From: an uncultured Alphaproteobacteria bacterium
GTDB lineage: Bacteria > Pseudomonadota > Alphaproteobacteria > RUG11792
Assembly: GCA_910588255.1 (NCBI GenBank)
Contig: CAJUOM010000005.1
Coordinates: 14,987 to 49,512, forward strand
Length of the DNA: 34,526 nt
Direction: 5' to 3'
Shown here: piece by piece, positions 1 to 7,076 of the stretch
Layout of the letters: the number at the start of each line of letters is the position of its first letter
Numbering within the stretch: position 1 is the stretch's first letter
The notes under the pieces: model-generated
Database searches by the model: none
The model's input: only the letters and a program-made list of their open reading frames with translations
Told to the model about the DNA's origin: nothing
Position numbers and translations under genes: made by a program

Positions 1-116
1 GGGAACCCCCTATAAACAGCCCCGGAAAAACCAATTACTGATGCTTGACACTCTTCCCAATTATCAAAAAAACCAATAGTTCGACCTTTTTTTACAGCAT
101 AAATTTTCTTGCCCAT
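1..116 (-). CDS. Ribonuclease HI N-terminal (viroplasmin) part, cut by window edge
   Basis: The first 38 codons read MGKKIYAVKKGRTIGFFDNW and continue WEECQASVIGFSGAVYRGF. This matches the caulimovirus-viroplasmin / RNase H1 N-terminal domain, which binds RNA-DNA hybrids and usually precedes a catalytic RNase H domain that removes RNA from hybrids such as replication primers. The catalytic part lies outside the window, so a stand-alone viroplasmin-domain protein is also possible. The start is the ATG at 116 with an AGGAG site a few bases upstream. A promoter with TATAAT-like boxes lies at about 128-155 on this strand. Domain call is good; the full-length identity is inferred. Confidence 0.8.
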   Translation of the reverse strand, partial: MGKKIYAVKKGRTIGFFDNWEECQASVIGFSGAVYRGF

Positions 117-180
117 AATATTCTCCTTAAAATATATATTATATACATACATTATAACCTATGAAAAATCTCAATTTAAA

Positions 181-218
181 AAGAAGCCCCAAGTTTTATC
201 ACTTGAGGCTTCTTTTTT
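181..218. terminator. Hairpin terminator, bidirectional
   Basis: AAGAAGCC (181-188) pairs with GGCTTCTT (207-214), and CAAG pairs with CTTG inside. A-rich and T-rich flanks lie on both sides, so it can end transcripts on either strand. It lies just past the DUF3846 operon on the minus strand. Confidence 0.75.
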
Positions 219-333
219 ATAGAATTATTTTTATACTCATATCTTTCATACCAAGGAATATTTTGCTCCCTATAGGGAAACCTAAAGATACACTTGGTAC
301 AGACATGTTAGTTTTGATTGATATTATTCTCAT
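217..333 (-). CDS. Possible 38-aa small protein downstream of DUF3846 gene
   Basis: A short frame begins at an ATG at 333 with an AAAGGG-like site upstream, lies 19 bases after the DUF3846 stop codon, and ends exactly at the terminator hairpin. The product starts MRIISIKTNMSVPSVSLG and is basic, with no recognised domain. Position and ribosome site argue for a real small gene in the same transcript; its short length keeps this uncertain. Confidence 0.35.
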   Translation of the reverse strand: MRIISIKTNMSVPSVSLGFPIGSKIFLGMKDMSIKIIL

Positions 334-352
334 TATATCCCTTTATGTTATC

Positions 353-712
353 TTATATCCCCGGGGCAAGATTATCTTCAAGAGGTTCTCTGAACATTTC
401 AGTATATTTTTTAATTTGTTCTTCATTCAGGCTTTTGAAATTATTTAGTGAAAGCCCACAAATAAAAAATGTACCGGCAATAACATCATACGTATTACCG
501 TCTTCATCTTTAAGCTCTCTGTTATTATCAAGACCCATAATTTTGCCTTCATCATTGCAGACAAGACCGACACTATCTTCCCAAGGGTAAATAACTTGAA
601 TATAGCCGCCAACAAGTTCCTGAAGGGCTTCAAGTTTATCCTCGATTTCCTCCACGACGGGATATTCATAGGGTCTTACAACCAGCACTTTAAGTGTTTT
701 TTCTTTTGCCAT
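353..712 (-). CDS. DUF3846 family protein
   Basis: 119 aa. The N-terminal half (KVLVVRPYEYPVVEEIEDKL, then LEALQELVGGYIQVIYPWED) fits the DUF3846 pattern of a short beta strand, a Pro-x-V motif and an LQxxVGGxI segment. The family is common on phages, plasmids and conjugative elements, and its function is unknown. The start has a near-perfect AGGAGG site, and a TATAAT box lies at about 740-750 on the minus strand. It is probably transcribed with the small ORF downstream and ended by the 181-218 hairpin. Confidence 0.75.
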   Translation of the reverse strand: MAKEKTLKVLVVRPYEYPVVEEIEDKLEALQELVGGYIQVIYPWEDSVGLVCNDEGKIMGLDNNRELKDEDGNTYDVIAGTFFICGLSLNNFKSLNEEQIKKYTEMFREPLEDNLAPGI

Positions 713-836
713 AATTATTCCTCCTGTAAAAAGATAATACTCTTATTATACATGTCCTTTTTTACAAAAATACGAAGTTTTCTAATAAAAATTGTATATA
801 ATTAACTATAACCAGAAATTTACAAGGGGACTATTT

Positions 837-1817
837 ATGGCTGGTAAAATAACGAGAAAAGAGTTCAATTCTGTAATGAAACTTCATAAAATATGGGTAA
901 AAGATAATTCCAAAGGTCAACGAGCTGTTTTTACCCATACCAACTTTGAAGGCTTTGATTTCAAGAAAAGAGATTTATCCTATGTCTTATTTGATTACTG
1001 TAATCTCAAAGAAACGGACTTATCTCAATGCAGGATGCACAATACTTTTTTTACAAACTGTAACATGGATAGTTCCAAGCTTTATTGTGCAAAAGGTTAT
1101 AAAAACAATTTTGATGGCAGCTTTATGAACAACGCGGTACTTGAGGGTGGAGAATTTATCAATTCTTCATTCAAGAAAACAATATTGACTGAAACAATCT
1201 TGAATGAAGCACTATTGGGTGACAGTTATTTTGATAAAGCTGACTTGTCTGATACTTGGACGTATAATACGGACTTTACTCGTTGTCATTTTATTGGGTC
1301 AAAAATGGTTCGTTCGGAGTTTACTCTTGGAATGTTCTCCAGTACGGTATTCCAAAATTCAAATATGAGTAAGTCCAATTTTTCAGAGACTGATTTTGAA
1401 GATGCTGTTATTACAAATTGTTTACTTAACGAGAGTAATTTTAGATATGCCAACATGAAAAATGCAAAGATTAGTGATTCCAGCCTTATTGAAACAATCT
1501 TTAATTTTGCCAGATTATCTGCCTGCCAATTTATCAATTCCAATCTTTACAAAACAGATCTCATGGGAACCCATCTTCCTGATACCATGCTTCAAGTGAC
1601 TGTACCTACAGTTGTGACTTATGATGTTATCAATAACAAAGTTATTTCTACAACCATTGAAAAGAATAAATCTGTTTGCTTCTGTCTAAGAACTTTTGAA
1701 CAAAAATTGAACATTCTCTTCAAACAAGGAGACCTCAACAACAGAGATTATAATCTTTATATAGCTGTTATTAAATACTTCAGGGCTGCAAGAAAACAAT
1801 ACAAGGGGGGCAATTAA
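837..1817 (+). CDS. Pentapeptide-repeat protein
   Basis: 326 aa. From about residue 25 to 240 the protein repeats five-residue units A(D/N)LxX and F-centred variants (TNFEGFDFKKRDLSYVLFDY, later SNMSKSNFSETDFEDAVITN), giving a right-handed quadrilateral beta helix. The last ~75 residues are a different, charged domain. A longer frame opens at 792, but ATG 837 has an AAGGGGA site just upstream and a TTGTATATAAT promoter box at 792-802, so 837 is the likely start. Its TAA overlaps the ATG of the methyltransferase (TAATG), so the two are translationally coupled. Some pentapeptide proteins mimic DNA and protect gyrase or antagonise DNA-binding enzymes; whether this one does is unknown. Confidence 0.85.
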   Translation: MAGKITRKEFNSVMKLHKIWVKDNSKGQRAVFTHTNFEGFDFKKRDLSYVLFDYCNLKETDLSQCRMHNTFFTNCNMDSSKLYCAKGYKNNFDGSFMNNAVLEGGEFINSSFKKTILTETILNEALLGDSYFDKADLSDTWTYNTDFTRCHFIGSKMVRSEFTLGMFSSTVFQNSNMSKSNFSETDFEDAVITNCLLNESNFRYANMKNAKISDSSLIETIFNFARLSACQFINSNLYKTDLMGTHLPDTMLQVTVPTVVTYDVINNKVISTTIEKNKSVCFCLRTFEQKLNILFKQGDLNNRDYNLYIAVIKYFRAARKQYKGGN

Positions 1818-2635
1818 TGATTGATATTATCTTTGCTGATTGTCTGTCTATCCTTGATAGACTTGAAGATAATAAATTCAACCTTGTTTATATTGATCCT
1901 CCGTTCAACAGCAATAAAATCCAAAAGAGAGGTTCAATCTCTTATTCCGACAAATTTGGCAAGTCTGCCGGTTCCAAGCAGGAACAGATGGACTATGAGG
2001 ATTTTATCAAAACTGTCTCTTCAAAACTTTACCATAAGCTTACTGCCAATGGTTCATTCTTTATTCAGGCTGACTACAGAGAAATCCATTATATTAAAGT
2101 ATGGCTTGATGGTATCTTTGGTCGAGACTCTTTTATGAATGAAATCATCTGGTCTTATGATTACGGGGGCAGGAGTAAAAGAAAATGGGCGACTAAGCAT
2201 GATACAATTCTTTGGTATGTTAAAGATCCAAAAGACTATATCTTCAACTATGACAATATTGACAGAATACCTTATGCTGCCCCCAGCTTATGTGGTGCCG
2301 AGAAAGCTAAAAAAGGTAAATGTCCTACTGATGTTTGGCAGCTTACCATTGTTCATACCAACGGGAAAGAAAAAACAGGATATCCAACCCAAAAACCTAA
2401 GAAAATCCTTGATAGGATTATCAGTGTTCATTCCAATCCTGGCGATACTGTATTAGATGTATTTGCAGGTTCCGGAACCACAGGAGAAAGAGCAGAACTT
2501 TTAAATAGAAATTCTGTTCTTGTTGATAATAATTTTCAGGCAATAGAGATTATGAAAGAAAGATTTCATAAACAAAATCTGCCTCATATTATTTATGAAA
2601 ACCTCTTGACAATGTCACCATATTTAAATTACTAA
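1817..2635 (+). CDS. DNA methyltransferase, beta-class N6-adenine/N4-cytosine
   Basis: 272 aa. The catalytic motif IV is YIDPPFNS (Asp27-Pro-Pro-Phe30). The SAM-binding motif I, VLDVFAGSGTTGERA, is near residues 210-224. Motif IV before motif I is the beta-class order of Pfam N6_N4_Mtase. The enzyme should transfer a methyl group from S-adenosylmethionine to a base in a specific DNA site. No restriction endonuclease is next to it, so it looks like an orphan methyltransferase, used for protection from host restriction or for regulation. It starts inside the stop codon of the pentapeptide gene. The target sequence cannot be read from the protein. Confidence 0.9.
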   Translation: MIDIIFADCLSILDRLEDNKFNLVYIDPPFNSNKIQKRGSISYSDKFGKSAGSKQEQMDYEDFIKTVSSKLYHKLTANGSFFIQADYREIHYIKVWLDGIFGRDSFMNEIIWSYDYGGRSKRKWATKHDTILWYVKDPKDYIFNYDNIDRIPYAAPSLCGAEKAKKGKCPTDVWQLTIVHTNGKEKTGYPTQKPKKILDRIISVHSNPGDTVLDVFAGSGTTGERAELLNRNSVLVDNNFQAIEIMKERFHKQNLPHIIYENLLTMSPYLNY

Positions 2636-2674
2636 AATAGTATTGAGTCCTGATAAACTCAAGTAATCCTAAAA

Positions 2675-2714
2675 TGACTAATCATATTTCCCTTTTTGAT
2701 TAGTCACTATTTTT
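2675..2714 (+). terminator. Terminator of the pentapeptide-methyltransferase operon
   Basis: TGACTAATCA (2675-2684) pairs perfectly with TGATTAGTCA (2697-2706), with a T-rich tail at 2708-2714. It lies 40 bases after the methyltransferase stop. Confidence 0.8.
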
Positions 2715-2918
2715 GTTCACATCATAATTTAATGAGTACAAAAAATTATAGACAACCATATGGATTAATTGAAGGGAATAAGTCCTTGTTGTTGCTAATA
2801 CTTTAATGAAGATTATCAATATCATTCTGTGATTGCTGACAATAAAAATTCAAGCAGCCAAAATTAAAGAGTATCAGTCTGACTCTCTTGCCTCTTACCT
2901 GCTATTTTTCTTTTTATT
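2715..2918. other. Intergenic stretch with possible decayed reading frame
   Basis: No intact gene. A plus-strand ATG at 2732 opens 24 codons (MSTKNYRQPYGLIEGNKSLL), and a coding-looking stretch in another frame (YFNEDYQYHSVIADNKNSSS) ends at 2867. Together they could be the remnant of one small gene with a frameshift. A weak AGAGT/ACTCT hairpin at about 2870-2890 may terminate parA on the minus strand. Confidence 0.2.
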
Positions 2919-3917
2919 TTAACTTTTCCATAGTTGGCTGGAAATAAAATTAAGCTGGTTCTTAATCATGTTAGATAAATTTTGACTACTACCTTTTATT
3001 TTCAATAAATCTATTGGTTTTTCTATCAACCCCAATTTATTAAAATCATCAACCATAACAAGATGATGTTCTGGAATATCTGTTGATAATAGCTCTTTAT
3101 TTTTACACAAAATTGTATATAATTTTTCAATAATTATTTGATTTTCCGGTTCTTTATAATCGCAATGAGTTAATATTACCATCTGAATTTTAGGCACTTT
3201 TATTTCATTTTCACCCAAATAGCCTTTCACCTCATTTTTAAAATTAGTCAACATTCTCATCATGAGTTCAAGTGATTTTATAGATTGCCCGTCTGGTCTA
3301 ATCGGGACAATAAGAGAATCAGCCCCATACCAAGCTAACTTAGTAGCTCCCGCTACGAATGGAGAACAGTCAATCAAACATTTATTAAGTTTATTCTCTC
3401 CCATTTCTCTTTCAAGTTCTGTTCTTAATGAGTACAACATATTGTTGAGAGCTTCTTGCTTTTTTTTAGCCTGAATATGCTCAGTCTGAACAATAGCCCC
3501 ATAAAATTGAGAAGGAAACACATACAACTGTTCTGATGATGGAATTAGATAACTATTCTTTTCTCTGAAATACTTATTTCTTACCTTAGCTGCTACATGA
3601 TCTAATTTATTCAATCCTGTTACAAAATAAGGTACTATCATATCATAAACAGCTTTCCTTTCATCTGTTCCATATCCTTCTATATATTCATGCCCAATAT
3701 CTAAAAATTCTGATAAATTTCCTTGGGGACACGTGTCAACAACCAATAAGTTGTCAGTCATAAAACTAAGATTATATGCTAATGTAGTCTTTCCTACTCC
3801 TCCCCTAAGACTAGATATTGCATATATATCATATTTGGGCAGATTTGCCTCCACCGGTTGGTTAGTATTAATTGATTCTTGTCGTTCCAATATAGTATCT
3901 ATTCTCTTCATATCCAT
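2919..3917 (-). CDS. parA: ParA/Soj-type partition ATPase
   Basis: 332 aa. After a ~28-residue N-terminal extension, the deviant Walker A loop reads SLRGGVGKTTLAYNL (P-loop Lys43), followed by the A' aspartate in VVDTCPQGN (Asp61) and the Walker B region CLIDCSPF near residue 183. ParA ATPases bind DNA non-specifically and move ParB-bound plasmid copies apart. The signature lysine of KGGxGKT, which contacts ATP across the dimer, is arginine (Arg38) here. No ParB-like gene was recognised beside it, so the partner may be divergent or elsewhere. No clear ribosome site precedes ATG 3917; the ATG two codons later is an equal candidate. AT-rich DNA with repeats lies upstream and could hold the centromere. 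Confidence 0.85.
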   Translation of the reverse strand: MDMKRIDTILERQESINTNQPVEANLPKYDIYAISSLRGGVGKTTLAYNLSFMTDNLLVVDTCPQGNLSEFLDIGHEYIEGYGTDERKAVYDMIVPYFVTGLNKLDHVAAKVRNKYFREKNSYLIPSSEQLYVFPSQFYGAIVQTEHIQAKKKQEALNNMLYSLRTELEREMGENKLNKCLIDCSPFVAGATKLAWYGADSLIVPIRPDGQSIKSLELMMRMLTNFKNEVKGYLGENEIKVPKIQMVILTHCDYKEPENQIIIEKLYTILCKNKELLSTDIPEHHLVMVDDFNKLGLIEKPIDLLKIKGSSQNLSNMIKNQLNFISSQLWKS

Positions 3918-4046
3918 GCAACTTTATATATTATTATTTTTATATGTTATCACTTACTTATTTTATATTCAACTTTAACCTATAATAAAATTTATCTATA
4001 AAAATCCTTGACTAAACTTAGGTATTTAAATTAATATAATTTTCAC

Positions 4047-4123
4047 AGAGTTGCCAATTATTTTAGGTAACTCGGTAGGACAGCCACTTCTTACCACGTA
4101 AGTGCACTGTCCTATTCTCTTTT
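4047..4123 (+). ncRNA. Candidate structured small RNA (two hairpins)
   Basis: A TATAAT box at 4035-4040 is followed by two strong hairpins: GAGTTGCC (4048-4055) with GGTAACTC (4066-4073), and TAGGACAG (4076-4083) with CTGTCCTA (4107-4114), the latter extended by CACTT/AAGTG. A pyrimidine tail TTCTCTTTT ends at 4123. There is no coding frame. The predicted start about 7 bases after the -10 box falls exactly on the first stem. It could be a plasmid regulatory RNA or part of the partition region. Structure is seen; transcription is inferred. Confidence 0.45.
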
Positions 4124-4175
4124 AATCTTCTCACTCCATTATCTTATTTATTTTTTTATCTTTTTTATAGAACAC

Positions 4176-4288
4176 AGTCACAAAAGAAAAAAGAGGGGAG
4201 AAGGCTCATTTGGGGCACGTCTTGTCCAGCCCTGCCTATACGTTCTTTTTTTAGTACACCGCAAGCGGTGAAGATGTGACTAAAAAAA
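4176..4288 (+). repeat. Dispersed A-tract/T-tract element, copy A
   Basis: Reads AGTCACAAAAGAAAAAAG, then a variable GC-richer core of about 50 bases, then TTTTTTTAGTACA, the palindrome CACCGCAAGCGGTG (4257-4270) and TGTGACT (4275-4281). AGTCACA and TGTGACT form an outer inverted repeat. The same flanking arms recur in copies B, C, D and E. Function unknown. Confidence 0.75.
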
Positions 4289-4421
4289 TATAATAATTTC
4301 AAGAGCCGTCTGTATTATACGGACATTTAATATTATAATTGGTTTATCTTTATAATTTTTTTATTTTTATGTATAATATATTCATATATAAGCAGTGAAA
4401 AACTGCAATAGGAGTCTAATT

Positions 4422-4926
4422 ATGAAAAACACTCATGTATTAGGCACTAGATCCATATATATATATATATAGGATATTACTGTGTGCCTTAATTTTTTCA
4501 TTTGGCAATGTGGATTACAGCTATTCAGAATCTATATTTGATGAACCAAATATTTCTGCAAATTATGGGAATAGCGGTACCGGACTTTCAGCTTCTGACA
4601 AAGATTATATTGACAAAAGATTATCCCAGCTAGAAAAGAAGATGGAAAACAATCAAATGTTCAAAAGAGGCTCGACTCAAGCCTTTGATCATACAGAAAG
4701 AAGTATCTATGGTCCTGTGGGGTCGTTTGGGACTAACATTGTATGTCCATCCGGTTATGTCCCTTTGACTTTGACTTCTACACCAGCTAGCAAGAAATAT
4801 AATAATAATGGCAGTTATATTTTTACTGGTAATATATATAAAAGTCTTTGTATAAGTACTCACCTTACTGTAACACATGAGTTCTATTCAAGGGCACCCA
4901 AAGATCATTCAGATGGTAATGGATAA
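4422..4926 (+). pseudogene. Secreted protein gene, out of frame at an (AT)8 tract (probable phase variation)
   Basis: An AGGAG site (4409-4413) precedes ATG 4422, which starts MKNTHVLGTRSIYIYI and then stops at 4470-4472 inside a run of eight AT units. The open frame continues one phase over as RILLCALIFSFGNVDYSYSE and runs to 4926. Adding one AT unit joins them exactly into a basic start, a hydrophobic core and a plausible signal-peptide cleavage near GNVDY. The mature part (~135 aa) is polar, with a coiled-coil-like DKDYIDKRLSQLEKKMEN stretch and two cysteines (CPSGYVPLT and KSLCISTH). No family is recognised. A GTG at 4510 could start the rest alone but would lack the signal peptide. As sequenced, the gene is OFF. 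Confidence 0.7.
4455..4470 (+). repeat. (AT)8 dinucleotide tract in signal-peptide coding region
   Basis: Sixteen bases of perfect AT repeat lie within the first 17 codons of the secreted-protein gene. Changing the tract by +1 or -2 units restores the frame; the other lengths nearby do not. This is the layout of slipped-strand contingency loci. Confidence 0.85.
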
Positions 4927-5086
4927 TGAACAGAAATTTAAGAGTTTCGACTTATAGCTTCAAGACAAAAAATAAAGCTTAATATATTTGGGATGGTAGG
5001 ACTAATAAAAATATTTTTACTAGACCTACCACCTTTCAGAGACATTTTTAATTATAGATAAATTTATCTTAGATTATTGATAAATT

Positions 5087-5599
5087 TTACCACTTTCTTT
5101 TTATGACTATACCATTTTTGATTTTTCCCAGGTATTCAAAAATATATTCACCGGTTATGGCATCTTTGATTGGACCATAGTAGAAACACTGATTTTTATA
5201 CACTCTTTTGTATTGTTCATCTCCAGATACTTTGTGAACAACAATTAAGTCTTTGTCTTCAGTACTGGTAGTATAATTTTTTTCTTTTTTTGGTGGTAAA
5301 AATAATGAGTTATGGGAATCCAGAGTGTAGGTACAATCATCATTCTGAGAATAGAGATTATTGTCTACTACAGCATATTTTGTCAGATTCCCCGAAATGT
5401 CAGCTAAAAACATATGACTGAACGTAAAACAAAAGATTATGAATAAGATTAAGGTCATAAAAAAGAATATCGGAGTATTGTAATCATCATCCCTATTTTT
5501 GTATCGTATTCTATTGGCGATTATCCCTTTAAACAAAATTAAAAGAAGAAAACAAGCAAATACAGCATAAAAGAGAAGTAAGCCCCACCTAAATTCCAT
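5087..5599 (-). CDS. Two-helix membrane protein, unknown
   Basis: 170 aa from ATG 5599, which has a TGGAGG site; the frame opens at a TTG four codons earlier that overlaps this site and is unlikely as start. Two hydrophobic helices (WGLLLFYAVFACFLLLILF near residues 5-25, and FFFMTLILFIIFCFTFSHMF near 45-65) are followed by a soluble, probably periplasmic or outside domain of ~100 residues with two cysteines (DDCTYTL, KNQCFYYGP). No family is recognised. It lies tail to tail with the phase-variable secreted gene. Confidence 0.65.
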   Translation of the reverse strand: MEFRWGLLLFYAVFACFLLLILFKGIIANRIRYKNRDDDYNTPIFFFMTLILFIIFCFTFSHMFLADISGNLTKYAVVDNNLYSQNDDCTYTLDSHNSLFLPPKKEKNYTTSTEDKDLIVVHKVSGDEQYKRVYKNQCFYYGPIKDAITGEYIFEYLGKIKNGIVIKRKW

Positions 5600-5700
5600 A
5601 ATAGCCTCCAATGTGCCCGATATATAAATTAATTATATATGATTATTATTATGAAAATGTTTTTTTTATGTTATAATTATATATAAAAAATGAGGAGATT

Positions 5701-5742
5701 ATGCGTTCATCATATTTGTTTTTGAATCTATTAGTGTACTAA
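5701..5742 (+). pseudogene. 13-codon reading frame cut off by repeat element B
   Basis: TATAAT (5672-5677), a GAGGAG site (5692-5697) and ATG 5701 give a complete gene start. The frame MRSSYLFLNLLVY, which looks like the start of a signal peptide or membrane helix, stops at the first bases of element B (GTGTACTAA). Nothing downstream continues it. Probably a gene whose body was replaced when the element arrived; a leader peptide is the alternative. Confidence 0.4.
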
Positions 5743-5790
5743 AAAAAGACCGAGTGCCGGACCGCACACCTATCTTTTTTCTTTTGTGAA
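5734..5790 (-). repeat. Dispersed A-tract/T-tract element, copy B
   Basis: On the minus strand: TTCACAAAAGAAAAAAGA, a ~26-base core containing GTGCGGTCCGGCAC, then TTTTTTTAGTACAC. Same arms as copies A and C-E with a shorter core, and no CCGCAAGCGG palindrome after it. Confidence 0.65.
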
Positions 5791-5855
5791 TGATAACTTT
5801 ATACACTTACCCTAATACAATATACAATACTCTCAATATAAAATAATAATTCGCC

Positions 5856-5869
5856 TATGTTGCAACATA
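5856..5869. promoter_or_regulatory. Perfect 14-bp palindrome
   Basis: TATGTTGCAACATA reads the same on both strands. It is isolated in non-coding DNA and has operator-like size. No second copy was noticed. Confidence 0.35.
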
Positions 5870-5936
5870 TAGCCTATCCAGACCATAATATTGGTTTCCC
5901 TTATAAAATAGAAGAAAAGCCCAATAAAGGAGCTTT

Positions 5937-6473
5937 CTACTGAAGTTTATATTCAAGTTTTTCTTGTTTGGTAATATTTAAGAAAATTTGAGCAGCCATA
6001 TAAGCAATTTTCTGATACTTATCGTTAGATGAGAGTATATACTCAAATTTTGGTTTTAGTATATCAACAAGTTCAATTTCCGTATTAAGATTGTCTTTGT
6101 ATTCAACAGCCAAATAAAACAGATTCATACTTTTAATGTACAGCCATTCCTGATTGTGAATATTGGTTGAAGTTTTAATATGTTTATAACATTCAATACT
6201 GGAAATCATAAGCTGCTCAATAAATTCTTTGGCTGTATTTTTGGTTTTGATAATACTTAAAAGCTCATCTTTGAGTGATTTTAATCTGCTGTAGACAGCC
6301 AAAGTTTCTTTGTTGTTGGTAAGAGCGTACTGCATAATATTCTGATCATATGAAGCCACATTGGTAAGTGTCTGTTCAAGTGTTTGCAGAAATTCATCTT
6401 TTGAAATCATAGAGCTCGCAATACCCAAAAAATACTGCTGCTGGATATCATACTGTTTATCTAATGCTAACAA
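5937..6473 (-). CDS. Unknown helical protein, TTG start
   Basis: 178 aa, rich in Leu, Lys, Glu and Gln and probably all-helical. No transmembrane segment, signal peptide or recognised domain. The chosen start is TTG at 6473 because a perfect AGGAGG lies 5 bases upstream; the first internal ATG is much further in. It is preceded by a 90-base gap to the DUF1937 gene on the same strand, which may share its promoter. Confidence 0.65.
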   Translation of the reverse strand: MLALDKQYDIQQQYFLGIASSMISKDEFLQTLEQTLTNVASYDQNIMQYALTNNKETLAVYSRLKSLKDELLSIIKTKNTAKEFIEQLMISSIECYKHIKTSTNIHNQEWLYIKSMNLFYLAVEYKDNLNTEIELVDILKPKFEYILSSNDKYQKIAYMAAQIFLNITKQEKLEYKLQ

Positions 6474-6562
6474 ATTTTCCTCCTACTAGCCAATAACAAA
6501 GGACTACAAAAATCAACGTAATCCTTTGTTATCCTCCATTATATGCAAATGAAAAAATTTTG

Positions 6563-6985
6563 CTACAATCTTGGGAACTCAGCTTCCTCCGGTTCATAAG
6601 AGCCGGTCAATTCTTGCGACTTTTCCTGACTCAAAAATTCACCATTTTCATTGACCCAATAAATAGTTTTGTTAATGGACTTGGCAAATAAGATTTCCCT
6701 TGTGGTTCCCTTGCTGTTGGCTGTTCTTTGATCATCAGTCTGAATAACTATCATGGCATCACAAGCCTTATCCAAAATAGTGAAATTCAGAGCTTCCCAG
6801 TTATGATATGTTCCACCCTGTTCTTTCAAAAACTTGCTATCACCATCTCTCAGTATCATTGCTCCATGAGAAATGGGACTAAATATTTTATAACCATTCT
6901 GCATGAGCTTGATAGTGACATGGTTAATAAGGTTTAGATTCTTTTCTTCATTTCCGGTATAAGGACCGGCTAAATAGTACATCAT
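6563..6985 (-). CDS. DUF1937 / nucleoside 2-deoxyribosyltransferase-like protein
   Basis: 140 aa. Starts MMYYLAGPYTGNEEKNLN and has FSPISHGAMI around residue 35-45, then a central region ending DAMIVIQTDD. The YLAGPYT start and the GYKIFSPISH segment are typical of DUF1937 and the wider nucleoside 2-deoxyribosyltransferase fold, which binds nucleosides or nucleotides. The substrate is unknown. Two adjacent ATGs compete; AGAGGT lies 11 and 14 bases upstream of them. It is divergent from rusA over a shared AT-rich promoter palindrome. Confidence 0.7.
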   Translation of the reverse strand: MMYYLAGPYTGNEEKNLNLINHVTIKLMQNGYKIFSPISHGAMILRDGDSKFLKEQGGTYHNWEALNFTILDKACDAMIVIQTDDQRTANSKGTTREILFAKSINKTIYWVNENGEFLSQEKSQELTGSYEPEEAEFPRL

Positions 6986-7030
6986 AAATTTAGTACCTCT
7001 TGATTAATTTTTTTGAATTTGGATAATAAT

Positions 7031-7062
7031 TTTTATATACAATTATGTATATAAAAATTTTA
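7031..7062. promoter_or_regulatory. Divergent, near-palindromic promoter for DUF1937 and rusA
   Basis: TTTTATATACAATTATGTAT followed by ATAAAAATTTT is close to self-complementary. It gives a TTGTATATAA box on the minus strand and a TGTATATAAA box on the plus strand, each at a sensible distance from its gene. Confidence 0.5.
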
Positions 7063-7076
7063 AAAGGAACTATCTT

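Larger units (their letters stand above)
3918..4421. other. Gene-free region upstream of parA
   Basis: 504 bases without a protein gene. It holds the parA promoter region (AT-rich, 3920-3990), the candidate small RNA (4047-4123), repeat element A (4176-4288), a small CCGT/ACGG hairpin near 4304-4321 in GAGCCGTCTGTATTATACGG, and the promoter of the next gene (TATAAT near 4373). A partition site is a reasonable expectation here, but I cannot point to its sequence. Confidence 0.5.
5600..5936. other. Gene-free region with element B and a palindrome
   Basis: 337 bases. It holds a promoter-like TATAAT (5672-5677), an aborted reading frame (5701-5742), repeat element B (5734-5790), a perfect palindrome (5856-5869), and a hairpin near 5913-5935 that can terminate the minus-strand gene ending at 5937. 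Confidence 0.6.

Noticed and set aside
161..448. Plus-strand 95-codon reading frame
   Set aside because: It runs through the terminator hairpin and antisense to the DUF3846 gene and has no ribosome site; it is a shadow frame.
4510..4926. GTG at 4510 as the true start of a cytoplasmic protein
   Set aside because: No ribosome site precedes it, and the upstream in-frame codons encode a hydrophobic signal-peptide core linked to a good gene start across the AT tract.
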